Origin: Algoriphagus marinus
GTDB taxonomy: Bacteria; Bacteroidota; Bacteroidia; Cytophagales; Cyclobacteriaceae
DNA length: 64,000 bases
Assembly (NCBI RefSeq): GCF_001936475.1
Contig: NZ_MSPQ01000001.1
Span: 868,001 to 932,000 of the forward strand
Direction: 5' to 3'
Position numbers and translations under genes: made by a program. Every line of letters starts with the position of its first letter. The first letter of the stretch is position 1. This document shows positions 35,528 through 45,415 of this stretch, piece after piece. The notes below the pieces were generated by a model, which worked only from the letters and a program-made list of their open reading frames with translations, had not been told where the DNA came from and did no database searches.

Positions 35528-36032
35528 AGGGTTTTTTGTTTGATTGAAAAGTAAAATAGGTATGAGTACTTATTTTCAAATCTAAAGTCAGGCATATATT
35601 TCGATTTTGCAATTCTTAACAGTTAGTCTACTATGATCTTAAAAAACAGCGATTTAAAAGAATTATACATATTTTAATGAATTATTAACAATTCATTAAA
35701 AATCTAGATAAAATGATAAAGGAAATCGATTTCCACTTATGAATAATTAAAAAATCAAGTTTTTTTTAATTATATGAAAATTTTCATCTTTTTTGAAAAG
35801 TCTCATAAACTCTTGATTTAAACATTTTTAAAAAATTTAACAAAGTTCATTACAGAAGGGCAATTATTTTAGATAATTTAGTTTTAACGAATTTCTTTAT
35901 TGCTCGGTATTGGGGTGATCATTTTCATCTATCTCTCAAACCTTGTTTACTGCATTCATAAAATTTTCTAAAACTGCCCACGCAACCCAAGCGTTACTAT
36001 CTGCATCTTTATACAAAACAAGTAAACTCATA
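35528..36032. other. AT-rich divergent intergenic region (505 bp)
   Basis: It lies between the divergent SusC and DUF5686 genes and should hold both promoters. A -7-like TAGATTTG occurs on the minus strand (35577-35584, read as CAAATCTA on plus), 50 bp before the SusC start, but no -33 box was found at a proper distance. The stretch 35640-35870 is very rich in A and T. A 30-codon extension of the DUF5686 frame enters this region but adds no signal peptide. Confidence 0.35.
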
Positions 36033-38687
36033 ATGATCAAACTATTTAATCAGGTTTTTCTACTATTTGGTTTTTTTCTTTTTATCTCATTTTTTAACTC
36101 TGCCAAGTCACAAGGCATAAGAGGTCAGGTCATGACAAATGAAGGAGAAGTGCTTCCGTATGCCTCAGTTTATATCCGAAATCTAGGGGATGGTGTGCCG
36201 ACCAATGAGGAAGGTAAGTATGAGTTTAGGTTAAAAAAAGGTGTTTATGATGTCTTAGTTCAATACCTCGGTTACAAGTCAAAAGTGGAAACAGTCATCA
36301 TTACCGATGAAAGCTGGAAAGAACTGAATTTTGAATTAGAACCGCAGATTTATACCCTAGGCACAGTTGAGGTCAATGCTGGTGCTGAAGATCCTGCCTT
36401 GACCATCATGCGAAAGGCAATTGCAAAGGCAAAGTACCATAGACTACAAGTTCAGAAATATTCCATGACCGTTTATCTGAAAGGAACAGGTCAACTCACT
36501 GACGCACCTTTTTTTCTGAAAAAAACCTTGGAAAAAGAGGGCTTAAACCTGAATGAGGCCTATACATCAGAATCTGTATCCAGGATTACTTTTACTCAAC
36601 CCAATAAGGTGGAGGAGAAGGTGATCTCTATTCGTACCAATGGAGATAATCAGAGTACGTCGCCTGCACCTTACATCCAGACCAGTTTCTATCAGGAGAA
36701 AATCAACGATATTATCTCACCACTTTCTCGGGCAGCTTTCCAATATTATAGATTCAAGTATGAAGGAAGTTTCTTTGATCAAGATGTTTTGGTAAGCAAA
36801 ATCAAAGTCACTCCAAGGTCACCTGGAGAGCAGGTCTTTGAGGGCTATATCTACATTATTGAAGACTTATGGGCGATTCATAGCTTAAATCTTCAGACTT
36901 CATACCTCGGGTTTCAGATTCAAGCTACGCAGCAATATGCCCCGGTTGCAGAAAACGTGTGGATGCCCCTCACTCATCAGTATAAATTCGGAGGAAAGAT
37001 TTTTGGATTTGAGGGAGATTTCAAATACTTGGCTTCGACAAGGGAGTATGACATTGAACTTAATCCAGATCTTGAACAAGTGCCTGAGATCATCGATGAA
37101 AAGGTTCAAGAAGTACCTGCAGAAGCAGCTGATTTTAAAAAGTCAGTCTCTGCCTTGGAGCAGCTTTCTACGGAAGAACCTATGACCCGAAAGGAATATC
37201 GAAAGCTGTTAAATGAGTATGAAAAGGAGTCGCTAAAAGAGCGTGAAAATAGTGATGTGGTCGTAGAAAGCTATTATGAAGTAGATTCCATGGCCAAGAA
37301 ATACAATCAGGCTTATTGGGACAGTATTCGCCCTGTTCCTCTTACAGAAAAGGAAATAGAAGGGTATTCCCGAGATGATAGTTTAGCCACAATTGAAGCC
37401 GCTAAGGTGAGTGAGGTAGATTCTGTAGCCAAAAAAGCCAGAAGGAAATTAAAACCACTGGATTTTATGAATGGTGGTTCTTATAGTTTTGGAAAGGGTG
37501 TCTCTCTTGGCTTTAATCAGAACTGGACCAAAATGTCTTTTAACACTGTTGAAGGATGGAAAGTGGGAATGGGCCTTTTTTACCGAAAAAATCAAAGTAT
37601 AAAACAGGCGGATAGTGTCACTGTACTTCGTAAAAGTTTCAATATAGAACCTGAGCTTCGTTATGGGTTCTCGAGTAAGCGATTTTATGGGAAAGTAGAT
37701 TTCCGTTGGTCAAATACGTTGCCGCTGTCTGGAACTACCTTCGGCTTTAGAGGCGGACGTTATATTTATCAATTTAACGCCGAGGAACCCATTAATGAGC
37801 AAGTGAATGCATTTTACTCCTTGCTTTTGAGGCAAAATTACATGAAGCTTTTTGAACAGGACTTTGCTGGGGCTTATTGGGCACACCGGGTGAATTACGG
37901 TTTTACCTATCGAGCAACATTAACTTATGCAAATCGAAGACAATTATTTAATGCAACAGACTATAGTTTTTATAATAAACCAGAGCGAGAATACACTCCA
38001 AACCAACCGGAAAATGTAGAAACTACAGATGATTCTTTTGTCGATCATGAGAGTCTAAAACTGGTGGCATCGATCGAATGGAGACCTGGCATTCGGTATG
38101 GAATTCGGAACGGTAGAAAATACGCTTTAACGGACCGTTCTCCTTTGGTAGAATTTACTTACCGGAAGGCTTTTGGAGATGTTTTTGGAAGTGACGGAAA
38201 TGCCTCAGATTTTGATCATGTTTCTATGAGTTTTAAACATGATTATAATTTCGGAGTAAGTGGAAAGCTGGATTTTAATATTACAGTTGGATCATTCTTA
38301 AGTAATAATCAAGTGTTTTTTCCAGATTTTCAGCACTTTGGAGGTAATCGAACTATCTTTTCAAACTTTGGTCCAGCTTCCAATTACCGGTTTATGGATT
38401 ATTATAAGTACAGTACTAATTCAAGTTATTTCTCCGGTATAGTACATTATCAGTTTAGAAAATTCCTGCTGACACAACTTCCAATGCTTCGATTTTCAGG
38501 GGTAAGAGAAAATATCTTTTTCAATTATCTCAAAACTGAAAACTCCCCGCACTATTGGGAAATTGGCTATTCCTTGGATAATCTCTTTCGGATTTTCCGA
38601 GTTGAATTCGGAGCTGGTTTTGAAAATGGGAATTACCTCCGGGGAGGAGCGAGGTTTGGAGTAGCTACTTTCATTCAGGTAAATTAA
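36033..38687 (+). CDS. DUF5686 family outer-membrane protein with carboxypeptidase-like regulatory domain
   Basis: From the ATG at 36033 the protein has 884 residues, beginning with a signal peptide (hydrophobic core LLFGFFLFISFF, end SAKSQ). An upstream frame to 35943 has no signal-like start. Residues ~27-110 form a carboxypeptidase-D-like beta-sandwich (IRGQVMTNEGEVLPYASVYI), and the rest matches DUF5686, a large predicted outer-membrane barrel of Bacteroidota with features such as SYSFGKGVSLGFNQNW and a C-terminal strand ending in FIQVN. The function is unknown; the family is common in the phylum and probably structural or transport-related. It is transcribed divergently from SusC and ends in a strong bidirectional terminator. 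Confidence 0.88.
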   Translation: MIKLFNQVFLLFGFFLFISFFNSAKSQGIRGQVMTNEGEVLPYASVYIRNLGDGVPTNEEGKYEFRLKKGVYDVLVQYLGYKSKVETVIITDESWKELNFELEPQIYTLGTVEVNAGAEDPALTIMRKAIAKAKYHRLQVQKYSMTVYLKGTGQLTDAPFFLKKTLEKEGLNLNEAYTSESVSRITFTQPNKVEEKVISIRTNGDNQSTSPAPYIQTSFYQEKINDIISPLSRAAFQYYRFKYEGSFFDQDVLVSKIKVTPRSPGEQVFEGYIYIIEDLWAIHSLNLQTSYLGFQIQATQQYAPVAENVWMPLTHQYKFGGKIFGFEGDFKYLASTREYDIELNPDLEQVPEIIDEKVQEVPAEAADFKKSVSALEQLSTEEPMTRKEYRKLLNEYEKESLKERENSDVVVESYYEVDSMAKKYNQAYWDSIRPVPLTEKEIEGYSRDDSLATIEAAKVSEVDSVAKKARRKLKPLDFMNGGSYSFGKGVSLGFNQNWTKMSFNTVEGWKVGMGLFYRKNQSIKQADSVTVLRKSFNIEPELRYGFSSKRFYGKVDFRWSNTLPLSGTTFGFRGGRYIYQFNAEEPINEQVNAFYSLLLRQNYMKLFEQDFAGAYWAHRVNYGFTYRATLTYANRRQLFNATDYSFYNKPEREYTPNQPENVETTDDSFVDHESLKLVASIEWRPGIRYGIRNGRKYALTDRSPLVEFTYRKAFGDVFGSDGNASDFDHVSMSFKHDYNFGVSGKLDFNITVGSFLSNNQVFFPDFQHFGGNRTIFSNFGPASNYRFMDYYKYSTNSSYFSGIVHYQFRKFLLTQLPMLRFSGVRENIFFNYLKTENSPHYWEIGYSLDNLFRIFRVEFGAGFENGNYLRGGARFGVATFIQVN

Positions 38688-38696
38688 AAAAAATAA

Positions 38697-38726
38697 GGGG
38701 CAAACAAGTGAATGTTTGCCCCTTTT
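38697..38726. terminator. Bidirectional intrinsic terminator
   Basis: A perfect 10 bp stem GGGGCAAACA / TGTTTGCCCC with a 6 nt loop is followed by TTTT on plus, and by a run of T on minus (plus-strand A-run at 38685-38693). It serves both the DUF5686 gene and the convergent frr gene. Confidence 0.92.
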
Positions 38727-38743
38727 AAGTTCTTTATGAAGGT

Positions 38744-39304
38744 TTAGACTTTCATAATATCGATTTCCTTTTTTGCTAGGAGCTCGTCAATTTTCACTGA
38801 ATAGCTGTCTGTGAATTTTTGAACTTTCTCTTCAGCTCGCTTGATGTCATCTTCCGATGCGCCATCTTTTTGAAGCTTTTTTAATTCATCGTTGGTGTTT
38901 TTGCGGACGGTACGTAAGGATATTTTCCCTTCTTCACATTCGTGTTTGGCTTGTTTTACGAGATTGATTCTTCGCTCTTCAGTCAAAGCAGGAATGGTGA
39001 GAATAATTATTTCACCATTGTTTTGAGGGGCAAGTCCCAAATCAGAATTGATTATTGCTTTTTCGATTTCTGCAATCATCGTACGCTCAAATGGCTTGAT
39101 TGCCAATGTCCGCGCATCAGGGGTATTGACAGATGATACTTGGTTTAACGGAGTCGGGGCGCCGTAGTATTGGACCATTATCCCGTCTAGCATATTTGGC
39201 ATTGCTTTTCCTGCTCTGATTTTTACCAATTCGGCAGCGGTGTGATCAACCGCTTTTTGCATCAATTCTTGTGCTTCGTCAAGATATAATTCGATTTCTT
39301 CCAT
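38744..39304 (-). CDS. frr: Ribosome recycling factor
   Basis: RRF, with EF-G, splits the post-termination ribosome. The 186 residues match the family length. The signature is clear: LVKIRAGKAMPNMLDGIMVQYYGAPTPLNQVSSV at about 26-60, PFERTMIAEIEKAI, and ALTEERRINLVKQAK with the conserved Arg. It starts 10 bp after the pyrH stop; the pyrH-frr order is usual in bacteria. The adjacent bidirectional hairpin ends the transcript. The partner fusA is in the ribosomal cluster of this window. Confidence 0.98.
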   Translation of the reverse strand: MEEIELYLDEAQELMQKAVDHTAAELVKIRAGKAMPNMLDGIMVQYYGAPTPLNQVSSVNTPDARTLAIKPFERTMIAEIEKAIINSDLGLAPQNNGEIIILTIPALTEERRINLVKQAKHECEEGKISLRTVRKNTNDELKKLQKDGASEDDIKRAEEKVQKFTDSYSVKIDELLAKKEIDIMKV

Positions 39305-39314
39305 GATTTTATTC

Positions 39315-40022
39315 TTATGAAGTGATCAGCGTTCCTATTTTTTTTCCTTTTACTAATTCGACCAGATTTCCATCTTTATTCATATCAAAAACAATAATAG
39401 GTAGATTGTTTTCTTGGCAAAGAGTAAAGGCTGTCATATCCATGACATTCAGGTTTTTTTCATACACATCATGAAATGAGATGGTATCATATTTCGTTGC
39501 TGTAGGATCTTTTTCCGGATCTGCGGTATAAACTCCATCTACACGGGTGCCTTTCAGAACAACTTCCGCTTCTACTTCAATCGCTCTCAAACTTGCGGTT
39601 GAATCTGTAGTAAAATAAGGATTGCCTATTCCGGCGCCAAAGATCACGATCCGACCTTTCTCCAAGTGGCGAATTGCTCTCCTTCTGATGAAAGGTTCGC
39701 AGACACTTTCGATTTTAATTCCAGACATCAATCTGGTGTACATCCCACCTTGTTCAAGTGCACTTTGGAGTGCCATCGCATTGATCAGAGTTGCGAGCAT
39801 ACCCATATAGTCGCCTTGCACACGGTCTATTCCTGATTTTTCAGCTTGCACGCCTCTGAAAATATTGCCTCCTCCAATGACGATTGCAATCTCTACTCCC
39901 ATTTCTTTCACCTTTTTGATTTCCTGGGTGTATTGTTGAAGCCTATTGGGATCGATACCGTAGTTCTTTTCTCCCATCAGAGCCTCGCCACTGAGTTTGA
40001 GCAATATTCGCTTGTATTTCAT
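39315..40022 (-). CDS. pyrH: UMP kinase
   Basis: PyrH phosphorylates UMP to UDP in pyrimidine nucleotide synthesis. From the ATG at 40022 it has 235 residues, the usual length: [17 protein letters not shown] at the N-terminus, GGGNIFRGV, and the [13 protein letters not shown] and [14 protein letters not shown] segments. A longer frame back to 40061 has no support in the family. It is followed by frr. A possible promoter lies on the minus strand about 200 bp upstream (TATATTTG at 40225-40232), but its -33 match is poor. Confidence 0.97.
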   Translation of the reverse strand: MKYKRILLKLSGEALMGEKNYGIDPNRLQQYTQEIKKVKEMGVEIAIVIGGGNIFRGVQAEKSGIDRVQGDYMGMLATLINAMALQSALEQGGMYTRLMSGIKIESVCEPFIRRRAIRHLEKGRIVIFGAGIGNPYFTTDSTASLRAIEVEAEVVLKGTRVDGVYTADPEKDPTATKYDTISFHDVYEKNLNVMDMTAFTLCQENNLPIIVFDMNKDGNLVELVKGKKIGTLITS

Positions 40023-40262
40023 CTGTTTATAATTGTTTTTTTTGGTCACACGAAATCTCACATGGCTGCCCTGATAAAAATCTGGACAATCCAGTGTTTG
40101 ACTTTTTAGTCATGCTCGATTTCATTTTTTATTCGTTGATTTCAGGCTGTTTTGGTCGATTAATTGAAAAAGTCATCGATCTAAAAAAACAAATCAGATA
40201 ACCGATTGGAATCAAATAATCCTCCAAATATAATTTCTTCAATTCATTATGCTAGGCAAAAA

Positions 40263-40757
40263 TTAAAATTGAATCAAAACCTGATTTTTTTCTACGCTGT
40301 CTTTCAAATTTACTTTTACCGATTTCACCTTCCCATCTCCGGGAGCTTTGATGATATTTTCCATTTTCATTGCCTCCAAAATCAGGACGACATCTCCCTT
40401 TTTCACCTCGTCGCCTTCTTTGACTTTCAGATCCAAAATCAAGCCTGGCATCGGTGCTTTGATATCTTTTAAGGCTGATGAAGAAGCTATGTTCATTCCT
40501 AGTTTTTCAAGCAACATATCGTTTTTGTCCTTCAGTTGAAGCGTGGCCATCTTAGTTCCAATCCTTATCTGAACTGTTTTGGATTCTTTGTCAAAATCAA
40601 GAAGTTCTGCTTCGATTGATCTGTTTTCATGGATAAGATGTACTCTACGATCTGAAATCCATTTCAAGTCCCAAATGATGGGCTTGCCATTTACGGTAAG
40701 CTGTTCTTCGGTTTTTTCCACCGAATAGCTTGTATTTTGATTAATAACTGTAAACAT
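40263..40757 (-). CDS. Biotin carboxyl carrier protein (acyl-CoA carboxylase subunit)
   Basis: From the ATG at 40757 it has 164 residues. The C-terminal ~75 residues form a biotinyl domain (APMPGLILDLKVKEGDEVKKGD) with the biotinylation site EAMKMEN, whose central Lys receives biotin. The N-terminal half has strands (IIWDLKWISDRRVHLIH) that look like the subunit-docking part seen in propionyl-CoA carboxylase carrier proteins. It should shuttle CO2 between a biotin carboxylase and a carboxyltransferase in the cytoplasm. The partner genes are not in this window, so acetyl-, propionyl- or methylmalonyl-type use cannot be decided. Confidence 0.88.
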   Translation of the reverse strand: MFTVINQNTSYSVEKTEEQLTVNGKPIIWDLKWISDRRVHLIHENRSIEAELLDFDKESKTVQIRIGTKMATLQLKDKNDMLLEKLGMNIASSSALKDIKAPMPGLILDLKVKEGDEVKKGDVVLILEAMKMENIIKAPGDGKVKSVKVNLKDSVEKNQVLIQF

Positions 40758-40860
40758 TCCTGTAATTTGAAGCCGAATATACAATTTCCTTACAAAGGAG
40801 GATGTTTTCTTTAGCTATCAATTTGAAATCGAGCATGACGCAAGTGACACACACTGGGAT

Positions 40861-40880
40861 GTCCCGTAAGCTTTCGGGAC
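40861..40880. repeat. Short palindrome upstream of the M1 aminopeptidase
   Basis: GTCCCG (40861-40866) and CGGGAC (40875-40880) flank TAAGCTTT. It has no T-run and lies between two divergent genes, so it may be a REP-like remnant or an operator. Confidence 0.4.
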
Positions 40881-40927
40881 AACCAAGCGAGATTCCATGT
40901 GACAATTGAAAATAAAATTATAAACAC

Positions 40928-43567
40928 ATGAAACAAATCGACTTAATACCTCAGTCTCCATCAAAAATACTCCCTGTTTTATTTATTTTTTTAATGGGTT
41001 CTGGGCTTTATTCCTGTAAATCAAAAGCTATCATTCAAAACCCGCAAGATATTCAAGAAGAGACTGTTAATGTTCCAGCTACTTTGACATCCACTGAGAA
41101 TAATCTGAAAGAGATAGAGCAAATTCAATTGCAAAAGGAATTGGAGATTGAGTCCTACAGAGCTTCTCAGCCAAGGCGTTTCGATATTATTCATACAACG
41201 CTAGATTTGGCATTTGACTATCAAAATCAATCTGTCATCGGGAAGGCAGAGCTTAAGATCAAGCCATTTAAATACCCTCAAAAAGTACTTTTTTTAAATG
41301 CTCAAGATTTTGAAGTGGGTGAAATAATGTATAGCGGAGGGGAAGAGAAAAGGTCACTTGATTCTAACTATGATGGACAGGAACTAACGATCTATCTTCC
41401 TGAAGAACTTTCAGAGAAAGATACATTTGAAATAATTGTGGAATACATCGCTTTCCCAAATCGAAATCCTGTGGGTGGGAGTGAAGCGATCACCGATACA
41501 AAGGGCCTTTATTTTATCGATCCTTTAGACACCATTCCAGGCAAACCAACAATGGTTTGGACACAAGGAGAAACCATGCATAATTCCAAGTGGTTTCCTA
41601 CGATTGACCATCCGAATGAACGTTTCACCCAGAAATTTAACTTGACAGTACCTGATTCTTTGGTCACAATTAGCAATGGCGAATTGGTCAGCCAAAAGAA
41701 ATTGGAGAATGGATTACGTGTAGACTCTTGGGAGATGAAACTTCCTCATGCACCGTATTTAGCAGCCTTGGCAATTGGTGATTTTGGTAAAGTCAATGAT
41801 AGCTGGGAAGGTATTCAATTAGGATACTTTGTAGAGAAAGGTTTTGAAAAGGGGGCTGAAAAAGTCTTTGAAAATACCCCGGAAATGATCGGCTTCTTTT
41901 CTAAGCTTACAGGAGTCAAATTTCCTTGGCCAAAATATGACCAAGTGGTGGTTCGGGACTTTGTCTCTGGAGCCATGGAAAATACGACTGCATCGATCTT
42001 TATGGAAGAATTACAATTAACAGCGCGTGAAGCGATTGATTCGGAGTGGGATTATATCATTGCACATGAGTTATTTCATCAATGGTTTGGCGATTATGTC
42101 ACGGCAGAGTCTTGGTCAAACCTCACCTTAAATGAAGCTTTTGCGAATTACAGTGAATTTCTTTGGAATGAATTTAAGTACGGAGAAGATCAAGCTAAAC
42201 TCAAATTGATTGCCGAAACTGAAAACTATTTTGCAGAGGCGGAATTCAAAAAAGTTGATTTAATCCGGTTTCAATATGCTGATGATGAGGATATGTTTGA
42301 TTCCCATAGTTATTCAAAAGGTGGGTTCATACTTCATATGCTTCGTGAGTTTATCGGAAAGGAAGTTTTTTATGAAGGCTTAACTACCTATTTAACGACC
42401 CATGCATTTCAAAGTGTAGAAGTTCATGACCTGAGATTGGCTATGGAAAAAGTTAGTGGTCAGGATTTGAATTGGTTTTTTAATCAATGGTTTCTGGACA
42501 AAGGGCATCCCGAACTTTCCGTAGAGTTTGATTACTCTTCTCCTGGAAATGTTAAAATTTCGGTGTCTCAAACTCAAGATTTGGAAGAATTTCCATTATT
42601 TCAGCTGCCAATCGAGATTAGTTGGTATGTCAATGAAAATAGATTTTCCAAAAAGGTTTTTTTAAATAAAGCCAATCAGGATTTTATTCTAGAAATCGGG
42701 GAATCGGTGGACCAGGTCTTTTTCGATGAGAAGAAAAATCTTTTAGCAGCGGTAGCTATTGAAAAAAGTGCGAAAGAATACCTTCAGCAATTTGAAATTT
42801 CAGAGGTTGGAATTGCCAGATACGAGGCTTTGGATAGTCTCATGGCCAAAGAGGCTATTGAGGAATTGCAAATTAGTATTAATCAAGCCATTTCAGATGA
42901 TTTCTGGGCTATCCGAGAGTCAGGGTTGCGAATCTTGCAAGGAAATACATCTTGGTTAGATCAAGATTCTGATCTAGAGGAAATGATTTACTCAATGGCC
43001 GAGAAGGATCCAAAAAATTCAGTAAGAGCAGGTGCTCTTGATGTTTTGGCAGAATATAATCCAGTGAAATATCAAAATTTGTTTAAGATGTTGGCGAATG
43101 ATAGTTCTTATTTAGTTGCCGGATCAGCTTTGATGGGTTTAATGTCAGAAGAGATTGATTTGGAGGAGGAATTTGTCGAGCGATTTTCTGCGGAAACAAA
43201 TTTCAGGATTGTAATTCCAATGGCCGATTTTTATATCATAAAGGCAGTAAAAGGAAAAGGAGATTGGTTTCAATTCCAACTAAGTAGCTTGTCGGGAGAA
43301 GGGCTTTATTTTTTTCTGGGCTATTATGGAGAATATTTTAGCCGTTTTCCAGAAGAAGGGAAACCAGAAGCTATTGCGAAGCTTTTTGAAATCATGGAAA
43401 GAAATTCCAAGTCATTTATTCGATTGGGAGCTTTTCAAGCACTGCTTGCTTTCACAGATGAAGAGGCGGTTGTAAAGGAAATGTCGAGGCTGGCAGACTT
43501 AGAAACCGACCTAGAATTAAAAATGTATTACCAGTATTTTCTGGAAGCCATAAAATCTGAAAATTAA
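40928..43567 (+). CDS. M1 family metallopeptidase (aminopeptidase) lipoprotein
   Basis: This zinc aminopeptidase should cleave N-terminal residues from peptides. The 879-residue protein has a lipoprotein signal ending LYSC-K near residue 31. The exopeptidase motif GAMENTT and the zinc site HELFHQW with Glu19 residues after it (His380, His384, Glu403) are intact, so it should be active. The C-terminal half has helical HEAT-like repeats (RAGALDVLAEYNPVKYQ and later segments) resembling ERAP-like domains. As a lipoprotein it is placed in the periplasm or outer membrane, where it could process imported peptides. No obvious operon partner is present; the tRNA cluster follows after ~150 bp. Confidence 0.93.
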   Translation: MKQIDLIPQSPSKILPVLFIFLMGSGLYSCKSKAIIQNPQDIQEETVNVPATLTSTENNLKEIEQIQLQKELEIESYRASQPRRFDIIHTTLDLAFDYQNQSVIGKAELKIKPFKYPQKVLFLNAQDFEVGEIMYSGGEEKRSLDSNYDGQELTIYLPEELSEKDTFEIIVEYIAFPNRNPVGGSEAITDTKGLYFIDPLDTIPGKPTMVWTQGETMHNSKWFPTIDHPNERFTQKFNLTVPDSLVTISNGELVSQKKLENGLRVDSWEMKLPHAPYLAALAIGDFGKVNDSWEGIQLGYFVEKGFEKGAEKVFENTPEMIGFFSKLTGVKFPWPKYDQVVVRDFVSGAMENTTASIFMEELQLTAREAIDSEWDYIIAHELFHQWFGDYVTAESWSNLTLNEAFANYSEFLWNEFKYGEDQAKLKLIAETENYFAEAEFKKVDLIRFQYADDEDMFDSHSYSKGGFILHMLREFIGKEVFYEGLTTYLTTHAFQSVEVHDLRLAMEKVSGQDLNWFFNQWFLDKGHPELSVEFDYSSPGNVKISVSQTQDLEEFPLFQLPIEISWYVNENRFSKKVFLNKANQDFILEIGESVDQVFFDEKKNLLAAVAIEKSAKEYLQQFEISEVGIARYEALDSLMAKEAIEELQISINQAISDDFWAIRESGLRILQGNTSWLDQDSDLEEMIYSMAEKDPKNSVRAGALDVLAEYNPVKYQNLFKMLANDSSYLVAGSALMGLMSEEIDLEEEFVERFSAETNFRIVIPMADFYIIKAVKGKGDWFQFQLSSLSGEGLYFFLGYYGEYFSRFPEEGKPEAIAKLFEIMERNSKSFIRLGAFQALLAFTDEEAVVKEMSRLADLETDLELKMYYQYFLEAIKSEN

Positions 43568-43631
43568 GCTATTGATTTTTAATAGGTTGTAAATTATTAA
43601 TGTAAAATATCATCAAATTTGAAAACCATGT

Positions 43632-43662
43632 TTTGAATCTTTGGGAAAAGCCTATAATTTTG
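43632..43662 (+). promoter_or_regulatory. Promoter for tRNA-Tyr
   Basis: TTTG (43632-43635) and TAATTTTG (43655-43662) are 19 bp apart, a full match to the Bacteroidota housekeeping promoter. The tRNA begins 55 bp after the -7 box. Confidence 0.75.
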
Positions 43663-43717
43663 CCATCCGTTACGAAAGGTACGCCTGTTTAATCGCAGGG
43701 TTTTTGACAGTAAAAAA

Positions 43718-43800
43718 GGGGGAATACCAAAGCGGCCAACTGGGACGGACTGTAAATCCGTTGACTTATGTCTTCACAGGTTCGAATCCTGTTTCCCCCA
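43718..43800 (+). tRNA. tRNA-Tyr (anticodon GTA)
   Basis: The 83 nt cloverleaf has acceptor GGGGGAA/TTCCCCC, anticodon stem ACGGA/TCCGT around CTGTAAA (GTA at 43752-43754), a long variable arm as expected for Tyr, and GGTTCGAATCC in the T-arm. The CCA end is not encoded. Confidence 0.97.
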
Positions 43801-43804
43801 CACC

Positions 43805-43837
43805 ATTGCTTTAATGCGAAATTTTTTTCTAATTTTG
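43805..43837 (+). promoter_or_regulatory. Candidate promoter for tRNA-Gly/tRNA-Thr/tuf
   Basis: TAATTTTG (43830-43837) lies 33 bp before tRNA-Gly. The upstream element is ATTG (43805-43808) at 21 bp, a weaker -33 match than for tRNA-Tyr. Confidence 0.55.
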
Positions 43838-43870
43838 CATTGCAAAAAAATTCGGCTTAGCCGGATACAA

Positions 43871-43943
43871 GCGGGAGTAGCTCAGTTGGTAGAGCGGCAG
43901 CCTTCCAAGCTGCAGGTCGCGGGTTCGAGCCTCGTCTCCCGCT
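43871..43943 (+). tRNA. tRNA-Gly (anticodon TCC)
   Basis: The 73 nt cloverleaf has acceptor GCGGGAG/CTCCCGC, anticodon stem GCAGC/GCTGC around CTTCCAA (TCC at 43914-43916) and GGGTTCGAGCC in the T-arm. Confidence 0.97.
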
Positions 43944-43983
43944 CTGTGTTTTTCTCAGTAATGAGAAAAACATAAGGGTCTAA

Positions 43984-44055
43984 GCCGACGTAGCTCAGGG
44001 GTAGAGTACTTCCTTGGTAAGGAAGGGGTCACGGGTTCAAATCCCGTCGTTGGCT
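43984..44055 (+). tRNA. tRNA-Thr (anticodon GGT)
   Basis: The 72 nt cloverleaf has acceptor GCCGACG/CGTTGGC (one G-U pair), anticodon stem CTTCC/GGAAG around TTGGTAA (GGT) and GGGTTCAAATCCC in the T-arm. It lies 60 bp before tuf and is probably cotranscribed with it. Confidence 0.97.
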
Positions 44056-44115
44056 CATATCGGCTTTAATAATTAACTAAATATATCTTTAAACTTAAAC
44101 TGAGGATTTTCACGC

Positions 44116-45303
44116 ATGGCAAAAGCACAATTCGACCGTTCCAAGCCGCACGTTAACATCGGTACGATTGGACACGTAGACCATGGCAAAACTACTTTGA
44201 CAGCAGCCATTACTACGGTATTGGCTTCAAAGGGTCTGTCTGAATTAAGAGATTTCTCTTCTATCGACAACGCTCCGGAAGAAAAAGAAAGAGGTATTAC
44301 CATTAACACCTCTCACGTAGAATATCAAACTGAAAAGAGACACTACGCTCACGTAGATTGTCCTGGACACGCTGATTACGTTAAAAACATGGTAACTGGT
44401 GCCGCTCAAATGGATGGCGCTATCCTAGTGGTAGCAGCAACTGACGGACCAATGCCTCAAACTAGAGAGCACATCCTTCTGGCTCGCCAGGTAGGTGTAC
44501 CTCAACTAGTGGTATTCATGAATAAAGTTGATATGGTTGACGATCCTGAGCTTCTTGAGCTTGTGGAGATGGAGATCAGAGAACTTCTTTCATTCTATGA
44601 ATTTGATGGTGATAATATCCCTGTAATCGCTGGTTCTGCACTTGGTGCATTGAACGGTGAAGAGAAATGGGTAAACACTGTAATGGAATTGATGGATGCT
44701 GTAGATAGCTTCATTCCACTTCCAGAAAGAGCAATTGACAAAGATTTCTTGATGCCAGTTGAGGACGTATTCTCGATCACAGGTCGTGGTACGGTAGCAA
44801 CCGGAAGAATTGAAAGAGGTGTAATCAACTCTGGTGAAGCTGTTGATATCATCGGTATGGGAGCTGAAGGCTTGAAGTCTACAGTAACTGGTGTTGAGAT
44901 GTTCCGTAAGATTCTTGATAGAGGAGAAGCAGGTGACAACGTAGGTTTATTGCTTAGAGGTATTGAAAAATCACAGATTAAGCGTGGTATGATTATCTGT
45001 AAGCCAGGATCTGTGAAGCCACATTCACATTTCAAGGCTGAAGTTTACGTTCTTTCAAAAGAAGAAGGTGGACGTCACACTCCTTTCTTCAACAGATACA
45101 GACCTCAGTTTTACCTTAGAACAACTGACGTAACTGGTGAGATCACTCTTCCAGAAAACGTTGAAATGGTAATGCCAGGTGATAACGTAACGATTGAAGT
45201 AAATCTTCTTTCAGCAGTAGCGCTTGAGAAAGGACTTCGTTTTGCGATCCGTGAAGGTGGTAGAACAGTAGGTGCTGGTCAGGTTACTGAGATTCTTGAT
45301 TAA
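44116..45303 (+). CDS. tuf: Elongation factor Tu
   Basis: EF-Tu carries aminoacyl-tRNA to the ribosome as a GTPase. The 395 residues match the family: N-terminal [21 protein letters not shown] (G1), RGITIN (G2 region), [12 protein letters not shown] (G3) and NKVDMVDD (G4), then the beta-barrel domains with [12 protein letters not shown] and the C-terminal [14 protein letters not shown]. It follows three tRNA genes and is ended by a hairpin before tRNA-Trp. This is the only tuf copy in the window. Confidence 0.99.
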   Translation: MAKAQFDRSKPHVNIGTIGHVDHGKTTLTAAITTVLASKGLSELRDFSSIDNAPEEKERGITINTSHVEYQTEKRHYAHVDCPGHADYVKNMVTGAAQMDGAILVVAATDGPMPQTREHILLARQVGVPQLVVFMNKVDMVDDPELLELVEMEIRELLSFYEFDGDNIPVIAGSALGALNGEEKWVNTVMELMDAVDSFIPLPERAIDKDFLMPVEDVFSITGRGTVATGRIERGVINSGEAVDIIGMGAEGLKSTVTGVEMFRKILDRGEAGDNVGLLLRGIEKSQIKRGMIICKPGSVKPHSHFKAEVYVLSKEEGGRHTPFFNRYRPQFYLRTTDVTGEITLPENVEMVMPGDNVTIEVNLLSAVALEKGLRFAIREGGRTVGAGQVTEILD

Positions 45304-45326
45304 TCAAAATTGATTATAAGATAAAC

Positions 45327-45364
45327 AATGCGACCCTAAATATTTTGGGGTCGCATTTGTTTCT
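45327..45364 (+). terminator. Terminator after tuf
   Basis: AATGCGACCC (45327-45336) pairs with GGGTCGCATT (45348-45357) over an 11 nt loop, followed by TGTTTCTT. The 3' arm overlaps the -33 box of the tRNA-Trp promoter. Confidence 0.85.
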
Positions 45365-45387
45365 TAAGAGATCTTTACCTAATTTTG
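45356..45387 (+). promoter_or_regulatory. Promoter for tRNA-Trp and the secE operon
   Basis: TTTG (45356-45359) and TAATTTTG (45380-45387) are 20 bp apart. tRNA-Trp begins 28 bp later. Confidence 0.7.
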
Positions 45388-45415
45388 CGTTCCCATTAGC
45401 GGAGCGTTCATTCAC

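Noticed and set aside
44595-45035. A 146-codon antisense frame inside tuf
   Set aside because: It is the opposite strand of the highly conserved EF-Tu gene; such antisense frames are a product of codon bias.
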